This document shows, in pieces, positions 1 through 7,874 of a DNA stretch of 55,605 nucleotides. Each line of letters begins with the position of its first letter. Within the stretch, counting starts at the first letter, position 1. Below the pieces are notes generated by a model that saw only the letters and a list, made by a program, of their open reading frames with translations, was not told the DNA's origin and made no database searches. The position numbers were made by a program, and so were the translations under genes. This DNA comes from Armatimonadota bacterium. GTDB taxonomy: Bacteria; Armatimonadota; UBA10988. The stretch is taken from NCBI GenBank assembly GCA_016235455.1, contig JACRKZ010000119.1, positions 1 through 55,605 on the forward strand. Reading direction: 5' to 3'.

Positions 1-1139
1 CGCTGGACCTGACACTGGCGGCAGCGTACCTGTACGCCGCCCGGCGGATGGAGCGGTCGTCGGCCACCGCGCTGGCGGTGCTGGCTCTGCTGCCGCTGGC
101 CCTGGTGCCGGTGGGCCTGGCCGGGCCCAGCGTGGACTGGGTGCATCAGCCGCTGCTAGGCGGCAGCTACCCGCTGGCGCTGGTGTTGCTCGGTGCCTGG
201 TGGCGACGGTCGGCCTGGCTGCCCGGCGCGCAGGCGGCGTTGGGGCTGGCCGCGGCCAGCGCGCTGCTGACCTTGTCCGCCTCGGTGCAATGGTCGCCGG
301 CCGACGACACCTTCGCGCTGCTCTGCGGGTACGCCGTGCTCGCGGCGCCATTTGCGCCGCTGGCCGGTCTGTGGCTGGGCCAGGCCGCGGCGCTGTGGGG
401 CTTGCTGGTCATGTGGCCGCCCGAGGAGCCGTGGCGACCGATGCTGGGCCTGCGGCTTGGCTTCATCGTCCTGGCCGACGCGGTCGTGGCCGCGGCCGGG
501 CGCGCCAAGCCCGAGTGGCGCCGGGCCTGGCTGACGCCCGCGGCGCTGCTGGCGCTGGTCAGCCTGCCGCTGCTGTTCCAGCCGCCGGCGCGACCGTCGG
601 TGCTGGGTCTGCTGGTGCTGGCCGTGGCAGCGGTCACCGCGGCCTGGCTGGTTGAGCGGCGTGAGTTGAACGACGCCGGCTTCGCCTGCGCCTGGCTGGC
701 CGGCATCATGGTGCTGTATGACACCGCCCGCCATGGCCAGGGCGAGTTGCTGCCCTATCGCAGCCTGGACCTCTATCTGGCGCCGATGGCCATCTACACG
801 CTGGCCATCAGCGAACGCCGCTCGGCGTCGCCGGCGGGTCTGCGGCTGATGGCGGTAGTCATGCTACTCGGCTCGCTGCTGGTCTCGGCCCTGGCTGGCG
901 CCAGCTGGCTGCACAGCGCGGCCCTGTTTGTGGCCGTGGCGGGCGCGGTGGCCTACGGCGTGCTGCGCGCCGATCTGGCCATCCGCTTCGCCGGCCTGGC
1001 CGCCTTCGCCGCCTGGTTCCTGGTTTTCCTCTGGCGGCAGCAGGAGAACAGCCGCTGGTTGCTGATACCTCTGCTGGTGTTGCTCGGCATGGGCGCGATG
1101 TGGCTCGCGGTCAATCAGGAGCGCCGGCAACGCCAGTGA
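1..1139 (+). CDS. polytopic integral membrane protein, 5' end missing
   Basis: The reading frame is open from base 3 to the stop at 1137-1139, so the gene probably begins before the window; the first ATG inside it is at 48. The protein is almost entirely Leu/Ala/Val/Gly-rich hydrophobic stretches separated by short Arg-rich loops, giving roughly ten membrane segments. It ends in a cytosolic-looking tail rich in Arg and Gln. I recognise no family motif and assign no function. Three bases separate it from the sulfatase downstream, so the two are probably co-transcribed. The residues before the ATG at 48 also look like the end of a membrane helix, which is why I do not treat 48 as the true start. 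Confidence 0.75.
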   Translation, partial: LDLTLAAAYLYAARRMERSSATALAVLALLPLALVPVGLAGPSVDWVHQPLLGGSYPLALVLLGAWWRRSAWLPGAQAALGLAAASALLTLSASVQWSPADDTFALLCGYAVLAAPFAPLAGLWLGQAAALWGLLVMWPPEEPWRPMLGLRLGFIVLADAVVAAAGRAKPEWRRAWLTPAALLALVSLPLLFQPPARPSVLGLLVLAVAAVTAAWLVERRELNDAGFACAWLAGIMVLYDTARHGQGELLPYRSLDLYLAPMAIYTLAISERRSASPAGLRLMAVVMLLGSLLVSALAGASWLHSAALFVAVAGAVAYGVLRADLAIRFAGLAAFAAWFLVFLWRQQENSRWLLIPLLVLLGMGAMWLAVNQERRQRQ

Positions 1140-1142
1140 GGC

Positions 1143-2729
1143 ATGACCGTGCAGCGACGCGAGTTCATCGGGACCATCGCCGCCGCCAGCCTGGCGCGGC
1201 GTGCCGGGAGTCAGCCTGTGGCCCACCGACCACCCAACGTCCTCTTTGCCATCGCCGACGACTGGTCGTATGGCCATGCCGGCGCCTATGGCTGCCGGTG
1301 GGCCAGGACGCCCGCCTTCGACCGCGTGGCCAACGAGGGCATCCTGTTCACCCACGCCTACACGCCCAACGCCAAGTGCGCGCCGTCTCGGGCCTGTATC
1401 CTCACCGGCCGCAACCCCTGGCAGCTCAAGGCCGCGGCCAACCACTGGTGCTTCTTCCCGCCCGAGTTCCGCACCTGGCCGGAGGCGCTCGGCGCGCACG
1501 ACTGGCATGTGGGCAAGACGGCCAAGGGCTGGGCGCCCGGCGTGGCTGTCGACGCGCAGGGCCAGCCACGCCAGATGACCGGCCGCGGCTATGACCGGCG
1601 CACGGCGGCCGCACCGACCAGCGCTGTCAACCGCTGCGACTACGCAGGCAACTTCGCGGACTTCTTGGACGCCGCGCCGGCGGAGCGGCCGTGGGCGTTC
1701 TGGTACGGCTGCACCGAGCCCCACCGCGGCTACGAGTACGGTTCGGGCGTGGCCAAGGGCGGCTGGCGGCTGAGCGATATCGACCGCGTGCCCGGCTGCT
1801 GGCCCGACAACGAACGCGTGCGCACGGACCTGCTGGACTACGCCTTTGAGGTGGAGCACTACGATCGGCATCTGGGCCGCATGCTGGACCTGCTGGCCGA
1901 GCGCGGCGAACTGGACAACACGCTGGTGGTGGTCACCTCGGACAACGGCATGCCCTTCCCGCATGACAAGGGCAACACCTACCACGACGCCAACCACTTG
2001 CCGCTGGCCGTCCGCTGGCCCCAGGGCATCGCCGGCCGAGGTCGCGTGGTGGACGACTACGTCAGCTTTGTCGACTTCGCCCCGACCTTTCTAGAGTTGG
2101 CCGGCTTGACCGCCGAGCAGGCCGGCATGGCGCCCACGACGGGCCGCAGCCTGAGCGATGTGTTCCGCACCGCCGGCACCGGCCGCATCAGCGCCGAGCG
2201 CGACCACGTGCTGCTGGGCCGCGAACGCACGGATGTCGGCCGGCCGGGCGATGTGGGCTATCCGATCCGCGGCATCGTGCGCGACGACGCCCTGTATCTG
2301 CGCAACTTCGAGCCGACGCGCTGGCCCGGCGGCAATCCCGAGACGGGCTATCTGGACTGCGACGGCAGCCCGACCAAGACCGAGGTGCTGCGCAGCCGAC
2401 TCAACCCGGCCACGAAGCATTACTGGGACGCTTGTTTCGGCAAGCGGCCGGCAGAGGAGTTGTTCGACGTCAAGGCCGACCCCGACTGCCTGCGCAACCT
2501 GATCGCCGAGCCCGGCCAGCAGGCCCGGCTGGCGCAGTTGCGCGACCAGCTGACCGCCGAACTGACCGCCCAGGCGGACCCGCGTACCCTCGGCCAGGGC
2601 GCGATTTTCGACACTTACCCCTATGCCGACGACGCCGGCCGCGGCTTCTACGAACGGCACCAGGCCGGTGAGAAGCTCAACGCAGGCTGGGTCAATCCCA
2701 GCGACTTCGAGACCGGTACCGTGGAGTAG
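1143..2729 (+). CDS. sulfatase (formylglycine-dependent, S1 type), exported
   Basis: This is a 528-residue sulfatase of the alkaline-phosphatase superfamily, which hydrolyses sulfate esters, probably on glycans. The N-terminus has an RREFI twin-arginine-like leader followed by an Ala-rich segment, suggesting Tat export. The metal-binding DD pair is at residues 39-40. The activation motif CAPSR is at 79-83, with Cys79 the predicted formylglycine. A second metal-site segment, TSDNG, lies mid-protein. The gene starts 3 bases after the upstream membrane gene and its stop directly abuts the next start, so it sits in an operon. Activity needs a formylglycine-generating enzyme or anaerobic maturase, and neither is in this window. 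The substrate cannot be read from the sequence. Confidence 0.93.
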   Translation: MTVQRREFIGTIAAASLARRAGSQPVAHRPPNVLFAIADDWSYGHAGAYGCRWARTPAFDRVANEGILFTHAYTPNAKCAPSRACILTGRNPWQLKAAANHWCFFPPEFRTWPEALGAHDWHVGKTAKGWAPGVAVDAQGQPRQMTGRGYDRRTAAAPTSAVNRCDYAGNFADFLDAAPAERPWAFWYGCTEPHRGYEYGSGVAKGGWRLSDIDRVPGCWPDNERVRTDLLDYAFEVEHYDRHLGRMLDLLAERGELDNTLVVVTSDNGMPFPHDKGNTYHDANHLPLAVRWPQGIAGRGRVVDDYVSFVDFAPTFLELAGLTAEQAGMAPTTGRSLSDVFRTAGTGRISAERDHVLLGRERTDVGRPGDVGYPIRGIVRDDALYLRNFEPTRWPGGNPETGYLDCDGSPTKTEVLRSRLNPATKHYWDACFGKRPAEELFDVKADPDCLRNLIAEPGQQARLAQLRDQLTAELTAQADPRTLGQGAIFDTYPYADDAGRGFYERHQAGEKLNAGWVNPSDFETGTVE

Positions 2730-3590
2730 ATGATGACCCCGATGGCCCTGGCCCTGGCCGTTCTGTGTACGCTGGCTGGCGATCCGGCGCCCAAGCCGCC
2801 GCCCCAACCCGTCGGCGAGCCGCACGTCTACAAGACCGTGGGCGGCCGTGACTTGAGCCTGTGGGTGAACCTGCCGCCAGGCTGGCAGGCAGCCGACACA
2901 CGGCCGTGCCTGGTGCTGTTCCACGGGGGCGGCTGGGTCAATGGCGACCCGAGCTCGCTCAATCGCCAGGCGACCTACCTGGCCGGCCGGGGCATGGTCA
3001 CGGTGCTGGTGCAATACCGGCTGCTGAAAGCCAAGGAAGACCCGACCAAGTGCATCAACGACGCGCGCTCCGCCCTGCGCTGGGTGCGCAGCCACGCGGC
3101 CGAGCTGGGTGTCGACCCGAAGCGCATCGGCGCTGGCGGCGGGTCGGCGGGCGGGCATCTGGCGGCGCACTGCGGCATGGTCGCGGGTGTTGACGACCCC
3201 ACCGACGACCTGGCCGTCTCACCGCGGCCCGATGCCCTGGTGCTCTACAACCCGGTCATCGACAACGGCCCCGGCGGCTGGGGCGCGGCACGGGTGGGCG
3301 ACCGCTATCCCGAGTTCTCGCCGCGCCACAACCTCTCGGCCGACGATCCTCCGACGGTCATCTTCCTCGGCACCAAGGACGACCTCGTGCCAGTCAAGAC
3401 CATCGAGGACATGGCGGCCGAACTGGCCCGACTAGGTGTCCGCTGCGAAACGCACTTCTACGAGGGCGCCGCGCACGGCTTCTACCACCAGCCCAGATAC
3501 CAGACTTTGACGCTGATAGGGTCCGATCGATTCCTGGCCTCGCTGGGCTGGTTGAGCGGCGAGCCAACGCTTGCCGAACCCGCTCGCTGA
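2730..3590 (+). CDS. secreted alpha/beta-hydrolase esterase (BD-FAE/acetylxylan esterase-like)
   Basis: This 286-residue alpha/beta hydrolase has a hydrophobic signal peptide in its first 17 residues or so and a Pro-rich linker. The oxyanion-hole motif HGGG is at 65-68. The nucleophile elbow GGGSAGG places the catalytic Ser at 139. A candidate acid is Asp217/218 in KDDLVP and the catalytic His is 249 in AAHGF. The layout matches the carboxylesterase families that deacetylate polysaccharides or cleave feruloyl esters. Its start codon follows the sulfatase stop without a gap, suggesting coupled translation and a shared role in trimming decorated glycans. The exact ester substrate is unknown. 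Confidence 0.88.
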   Translation: MMTPMALALAVLCTLAGDPAPKPPPQPVGEPHVYKTVGGRDLSLWVNLPPGWQAADTRPCLVLFHGGGWVNGDPSSLNRQATYLAGRGMVTVLVQYRLLKAKEDPTKCINDARSALRWVRSHAAELGVDPKRIGAGGGSAGGHLAAHCGMVAGVDDPTDDLAVSPRPDALVLYNPVIDNGPGGWGAARVGDRYPEFSPRHNLSADDPPTVIFLGTKDDLVPVKTIEDMAAELARLGVRCETHFYEGAAHGFYHQPRYQTLTLIGSDRFLASLGWLSGEPTLAEPAR

Positions 3591-3656
3591 GCCATCCGAC
3601 GCGAGTCGAGTCGGTGTAGCCAGCGCGATGAGTCCGGCTTGTGAACCGCACTCGGG

Positions 3657-3685
3657 TTGACGATCTAGCCAATGTGGGCTAACTT
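3657..3685 (+). promoter_or_regulatory. predicted sigma-70 type promoter for the RlpA-like gene
   Basis: TTGACG at 3657-3662 and TAACTT at 3680-3685 are separated by 17 bases. They lie in the 161-base gap upstream of the RlpA-like start. The -35 box matches the consensus in five of six positions; the -10 box is weaker. Confidence 0.5.
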
Positions 3686-3703
3686 GAAGTTGCTTGGCGG
3701 TCC

Positions 3704-3723
3704 GTCCAGAGCTTGTTCTGGAC
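3704..3723 (+). other. leader hairpin upstream of the RlpA-like gene
   Basis: GTCCAGA and TCTGGAC form a perfect 7-bp stem around a 6-base loop. It lies between the predicted promoter and the ribosome binding site AAAGGAGA. It could be an mRNA stability element or an operator; nothing shows which. Confidence 0.35.
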
Positions 3724-3751
3724 CGGGTTGCGGGGCAAAGGAGACCGGCCT

Positions 3752-5275
3752 ATGGCCTCCTCATGCCGCACAACAACTGTCAGGCTGTGTCTGGGTTTGC
3801 TGTGCTGCCTGTCGAGTGCGCGAGCCCAGGAACCGAGCGGCGGACTGGCCATGCTCCTCGTGGAGCCGGCTGGTTCAACGGCCAACGCGGACGTTGTAGA
3901 ACGGTACCGTGGCTTGCTGAGCGAGGGTCTGACCTCGCTGGCGGGCACGCCGGTGGCGGTTGGCTTGGCGCCCTCGGGCGAACGCAGCCTGTTCGATGAT
4001 CTGCGTGGGTTGCCGACCCGGTTGGCGACGCGCGAAACCCTCGGTTTGTCCCTGCCGCGCTGGGTGCTGGTCGCTCGTTGCGACGAACTCACCAACGCCA
4101 GCCTGGCCGGCGAAATGGTCCTGGTCGACCGCTCCACCCGTGCCTTGCTGGGCTTCCGGTCGTTTGGCGCCCAGGGCGTCTCGGCCCTGACCGAGTCGGC
4201 CGCCGCCTTTGTCCGCGAGAGCCTGCCGCGCAACCCCAGCGCCAGCCAGGCCGCGGCCACCGTCTCTGCCTCGGCCGAGCGCACCCTGTCCGCCACGCGA
4301 CCCCAGCCACTGCCCGCGCCCGACCCCGGGCGCGACTCGCCTGGCGAGCGCTGGGCCACGGCCAGCACCAGCCGACCCACGACGGCGGGCATGATCGCCT
4401 CCGTGCCGCGAGTGAGGCCGGTGACGCCGGCGTTGTCAGCCAACACGGCCGCACTGGTCAACGCCTATCTGGGCACCAGCCTGGCGGCCGGTTCGGTCGG
4501 CCAGCCCGCGGCGCGTCCCCGGGTCTATGAGGCCTCCTGGCAGACGCTGCTGCTTCCAGCGGCAGGCACTAATGGCAAGATTGATCCCCACGCGGCCGTG
4601 ACCCGCGCGGTGATGACCGCCTACACCACCGAGACCACGGTCGAAGTGGACCTGCGCTTCAGCCGGCCAGTCAAGCCGCGCGTCAGCCAGGACGGCGGCT
4701 GGTCCATCTGCGATGTGAGTGGCGTTCAGGTCGAGACCGAGCAGACCGCCGACCTGGGGCCCGATGGGTTCCTGACCGTGCGCGCTCGGCCCGGCGACAC
4801 GCCCGGCGCCGTGCGCTTCGGCTGCGCGCTGCGCAACCCCGGCGGTCGCGGCAAGATCGAGACGCGCGACGGCGGCCGGCTGGTGGCCATGGTGCTGCCC
4901 AAGCCCGCGCCCGGCTTCGACCCCGACGGTCCCGGCGGTGCCGACCCGTTCAGCATCGATCCCGGCCATGTGGTCGACAGCTACACCGGCTCGGCGAGCT
5001 GGTACGGCTCCGAGGGCCACGGCGGCCCGACGGCCAGCGGCGAGCGGTTCAACATGTACGCCATGACCGCCGCGCACAAGACGCTCAAGCTGGGCACCTG
5101 GATCCTGGTCACCAACCTGCGCAACGGCAAGCAGGTCGTCGTGCGCATCAATGACCGCGGCCCGTATGCCGGCGGACGCATCCTGGACCTCAGCTACGCC
5201 GCGGCGTCGGCGCTCGACTTTGTGGGTTCGGGCGTCACCACCGTGCGCATCGACGTGCTCGACGGCAAGCGCTGA
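3752..5275 (+). CDS. RlpA-like septal lytic transglycosylase with a novel N-terminal region
   Basis: I chose ATG 3752 because it follows the ribosome binding site AAAGGAGA and begins a clear signal peptide ending near SARAQ; an upstream in-frame ATG at 3713 has neither. The mature protein should be envelope-located. The last 97 of 507 residues form a double-psi beta-barrel with the hallmark ASWYG, TASGE, TAAH, GTWI and NDRGP motifs. Glu431, His442 and Asp468 have the same spacing as residues I recall being needed for Pseudomonas RlpA, which cleaves naked peptidoglycan glycan strands. There is no SPOR domain. Residues 30-400 are a Ser/Thr/Pro/Ala-rich linker with flanking folded regions of unknown type. 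It is probably transcribed alone. Confidence 0.88.
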   Translation: MASSCRTTTVRLCLGLLCCLSSARAQEPSGGLAMLLVEPAGSTANADVVERYRGLLSEGLTSLAGTPVAVGLAPSGERSLFDDLRGLPTRLATRETLGLSLPRWVLVARCDELTNASLAGEMVLVDRSTRALLGFRSFGAQGVSALTESAAAFVRESLPRNPSASQAAATVSASAERTLSATRPQPLPAPDPGRDSPGERWATASTSRPTTAGMIASVPRVRPVTPALSANTAALVNAYLGTSLAAGSVGQPAARPRVYEASWQTLLLPAAGTNGKIDPHAAVTRAVMTAYTTETTVEVDLRFSRPVKPRVSQDGGWSICDVSGVQVETEQTADLGPDGFLTVRARPGDTPGAVRFGCALRNPGGRGKIETRDGGRLVAMVLPKPAPGFDPDGPGGADPFSIDPGHVVDSYTGSASWYGSEGHGGPTASGERFNMYAMTAAHKTLKLGTWILVTNLRNGKQVVVRINDRGPYAGGRILDLSYAAASALDFVGSGVTTVRIDVLDGKR

Positions 5276-5280
5276 GCTGC

Positions 5281-5322
5281 GTGGCCGGCCGCATGGCCGG
5301 CCACGTGACCAGTCACGTGGCC
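5281..5322. terminator. convergent terminator region with two mutually exclusive hairpins
   Basis: Hairpin A pairs GTGGCCGGCC (5281-5290) with GGCCGGCCAC (5295-5304) around a 4-base loop. Hairpin B pairs GGCCACGTGAC (5299-5309) with GTCACGTGGCC (5312-5322) around CA. Both need 5299-5304, so they cannot form together. They sit between two convergent genes and B covers the VOC stop codon. There is no T-run, so termination efficiency is uncertain. Confidence 0.6.
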
Positions 5323-5714
5323 TGGTCGCCGGGCATGTAGCCCAGCTCCCAGACATGGCCGTCCGGGTCCTCGAACCCGTGGCCGTACATGGTGCCGTTC
5401 TCCTGCGGGTCGTTGTAGGTTCGGCCGCCGGCCTCCACGGCCAACCGCACCAGGTCATCCACCTGTTCGCGGCTGTCGCATGACAGGCAGAGCAGCACCT
5501 CGGTGCTGGCCCGGGCATCGCTGATCGGCTTGGGCGCGAAGCCGGCAAAGAACTCATGCGTCAGCAGCATCACGTAGATGGCGTCGCTGATCACCACGCA
5601 GGCCGCCACCTCATTGGTGTACTGCTCATGGAACGCGAAGCCCAGATGGGACCAGAACGCCTTGGCGCGCGGCAGGTCACCCACAGGCAGGTTCACGAAG
5701 ATCTTCCTGGACAC
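5313..5714 (-). CDS. VOC family (glyoxalase/bleomycin-resistance fold) protein
   Basis: This 133-residue cytoplasmic protein has the VOC fold. The N-terminal segment FVNLPVGDLPRAKAFW starts one beta-alpha unit, and the C-terminal EDPDGHVWELGYM is the typical metal-site strand with its Glu. Members include glyoxalase I, dioxygenases and resistance proteins, and this resembles the PhnB-like uncharacterised group. I chose the GTG start at 5714 because AAGGAG precedes it and the family N-terminus begins there; the open frame runs further upstream but into unrelated sequence. It begins 37 bases after the fucosidase stop and is probably the last gene of the long minus-strand operon. Confidence 0.85.
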   Translation of the reverse strand: MSRKIFVNLPVGDLPRAKAFWSHLGFAFHEQYTNEVAACVVISDAIYVMLLTHEFFAGFAPKPISDARASTEVLLCLSCDSREQVDDLVRLAVEAGGRTYNDPQENGTMYGHGFEDPDGHVWELGYMPGDQAT

Positions 5715-5751
5715 GATCGGCTCCTTGCATCGCGTCCAGTATGGTGCAGCC

Positions 5752-7614
5752 TCACCGCGCGTCTGGCCCCAGCACGCCCAACTCCGCCACATTGGCACAA
5801 CCGTCCACGGCGGCGGTGGCAGTAAAGCGCAGGTAGCGGGCTCGCGCCGGCTTGGCGAACAACACCTTCTGCTGGACCGGGTTGGCCTCGATGTTGCCAA
5901 ACTCGCCCCGCGCCACCGAGTCCCAGGTCTGACCATCAAGGCTGAGGTCGATCTGGTACGCGCTCACGTTGCCCACGGCGCAGCCATCCTGGCGGGGCAG
6001 GTAGAGGAACCCACCCAGGGCCTGCTCGGCGCCCAGGTCGATGACCAGCGACTGTGGCGGGGCCTGACGGCCGGCGGCGGTGTGGGTGTGCCAGAACGTG
6101 GCCGGGTCGCCGTCGATGGCCTGGCTGCCGGGCGTGCCCTCGCTGCTAGCCGAGACCACGCGCCAGGTGTGCTTCGGCAAGCCCTGCTCGATGCGGCGGA
6201 AGAGCGATGCATCCATCTCGCGGCGGCTGGCCTCCGGCTCCAGATAGACACCAAACTCGCTCAACACAGGACAGGCGGCCGCCTTGGTGATGCGCAGACG
6301 CAGCCGCTCGGTGATCGTCGGCTGACCTCGCCACAGCCGCCGCGCGCCGATCCCCCGGCCACTGTCCAGTTCGCGCCAGACGCCGTCCTGCCAGACATCC
6401 AGCGCCCAGTCGTCGACGCGCAGGCCCAGCGGCAGATGCTCGCGCAGGCTGACCACACTGAAGGTCGTCGGCCGGCCGAAGTCGAGCGTCACGGTCGGCG
6501 TCAACTGGTTGTCGTCGCTGGCCCACCAGGTGGCGCGGTCGCCGTCGGTCAGCGCGCCAACCAGCGCGCCGGCTCGTGTGTTGCTGGCCGTGACCTTGGC
6601 GCCGCGCGCCAGGTCGCCAGCGAAGATGGCTCGCAGCCGGTCGCCGAAGCCCTGCAGCGACGCCGCGTCCTCGGCGCAGATCAGCCCTCGCCGGTCGGGT
6701 GCGATGCCCAGATCCATGACCGCGCCGCGGCCGACCGTGGCGAAGTAGTGATTGAGCAGGTCGCCCGCCGTACGCGTCGTGCCGCCGGGATGCCAGAACC
6801 AGCCGTTGCGCTGCGGGAAATCTGCCTCCGCCGGCATCCACACCGCCCCGCCGCGCACGCCGCCGGTCAGCGAGCCGCCGCCGTCGGCGTTCATGGTGGC
6901 CCAGCAGGGGTCGCCAGCGACGCCACTCTCGTTGCCCACCCAGCGAATGTCCTCGCGGCCGAAGCAGACGGCATTGGGCTGCAGCTCGCGCACCAGGGCC
7001 ATGACCTTGTCCCACTGGTAGTAGTCGGCACCGATCTGGCGAGTGGTCTTGGCGCCGCCATACCAGCCGTCGCCGCCGTTGGCGCCGTCGAACCAGATCT
7101 CGTGGATGGTGCCGTAGTCGGTCAGCAACTCGCGCAACTGGTTGTGGTAGTAGGCGACGTACTCCGGCCGGCCGTAGTCCCGGTGATGGCGGTCCCAGGG
7201 CGAAAGATAGATGCCCACGCGCAGCCCCTCGGCGCGGCAGGCGTCGGCCAGTTCGCGGACCATGTCGCCCTTCCCTCGGCGCCAGGGGCTGTTGCGCACG
7301 GTGTAGTCGTCGTTGAAGCGGCTGGGCCACAGGCAGAATCCGCCGTGGTGCTTGGCATCGATGACCAGCAGTTGCAGCCCGCCGGCCTTCGCCGCCCGGA
7401 CGATCTGCGCAGCGTCGAACTCCGCCGGGTCGAACCGCGCCGGGTCCTCGTCGCCGTAGCCCCACTCGCGGCCGTAGTAGGTGATGGTCGAGTAGTTGAC
7501 CATGCCGATGATCTCAGACTCGTGCCACAGCAGTTGGCGCGGCGAGGGCACGGCGCCATACGGCGTCGGCGCGGCCAGCAGCGCATTCAACGTCAAGGCC
7601 AGCATCGTCGTCAT
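5752..7614 (-). CDS. exported alpha-L-fucosidase (GH29) with C-terminal F5/8-type carbohydrate-binding domains
   Basis: This 620-residue protein has a short hydrophobic leader, LALTLNALLAA, that could direct export. The GH29 catalytic barrel covers about residues 25-330. KHHGGF is at 88-93 and the nucleophile motif IWFDG gives Asp176. Two discoidin/F5/8-type beta-sandwich regions follow at about 330-460 and 485-620, the second with WxSVARGEFGNIE-type sequence; these usually bind galactose or fucose residues. It would release terminal alpha-L-fucose from extracellular glycans. ATG 7614 overlaps the upstream gene's TGA (ATGA), arguing for translational coupling. It differs clearly from the second GH29 at 39987-41393, which has no leader. 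Confidence 0.9.
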   Translation of the reverse strand: MTTMLALTLNALLAAPTPYGAVPSPRQLLWHESEIIGMVNYSTITYYGREWGYGDEDPARFDPAEFDAAQIVRAAKAGGLQLLVIDAKHHGGFCLWPSRFNDDYTVRNSPWRRGKGDMVRELADACRAEGLRVGIYLSPWDRHHRDYGRPEYVAYYHNQLRELLTDYGTIHEIWFDGANGGDGWYGGAKTTRQIGADYYQWDKVMALVRELQPNAVCFGREDIRWVGNESGVAGDPCWATMNADGGGSLTGGVRGGAVWMPAEADFPQRNGWFWHPGGTTRTAGDLLNHYFATVGRGAVMDLGIAPDRRGLICAEDAASLQGFGDRLRAIFAGDLARGAKVTASNTRAGALVGALTDGDRATWWASDDNQLTPTVTLDFGRPTTFSVVSLREHLPLGLRVDDWALDVWQDGVWRELDSGRGIGARRLWRGQPTITERLRLRITKAAACPVLSEFGVYLEPEASRREMDASLFRRIEQGLPKHTWRVVSASSEGTPGSQAIDGDPATFWHTHTAAGRQAPPQSLVIDLGAEQALGGFLYLPRQDGCAVGNVSAYQIDLSLDGQTWDSVARGEFGNIEANPVQQKVLFAKPARARYLRFTATAAVDGCANVAELGVLGPDAR

Positions 7615-7874
7615 GCGGCATCTCCCAGCGGCGGTCGAGCGCCTCGGCGCAAGCCGCGCAGACCAAACCACGCCACGCGCACGGCCAAGCCCGGCGCCAG
7701 AAGCACCAGCAGCGCGCGCACCACGATGAACGCCAGCGCCAGCAGGCCGACGCCCAGTGGCGGCACGCCGCCGCCGAGCACCTGCTCGACCAGCCGACCA
7801 TGGGCCGCCAGCCGCAGCAGCACGGCGTGCAGACCGACCAGGCCCAACAGCATCGTCAGTTCGGCGCGGACCAT
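7611..7874 (-). CDS. small two-helix membrane protein, uncharacterised
   Basis: This 87-residue protein starts at ATG 7874, which forms a TGATG junction with the gene upstream; its own stop overlaps the fucosidase start in ATGA. Hydrophobic segments at about residues 4-22 and 38-62 should span the membrane, and the C-terminus is strongly Arg-rich and probably cytoplasmic. I know no homologous family. Because it is locked between two exported-protein genes by overlapping codons, it is very likely translated. It may serve as a membrane partner of its neighbours, but that is speculation. Confidence 0.7.
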   Translation of the reverse strand: MVRAELTMLLGLVGLHAVLLRLAAHGRLVEQVLGGGVPPLGVGLLALAFIVVRALLVLLAPGLAVRVAWFGLRGLRRGARPPLGDAA

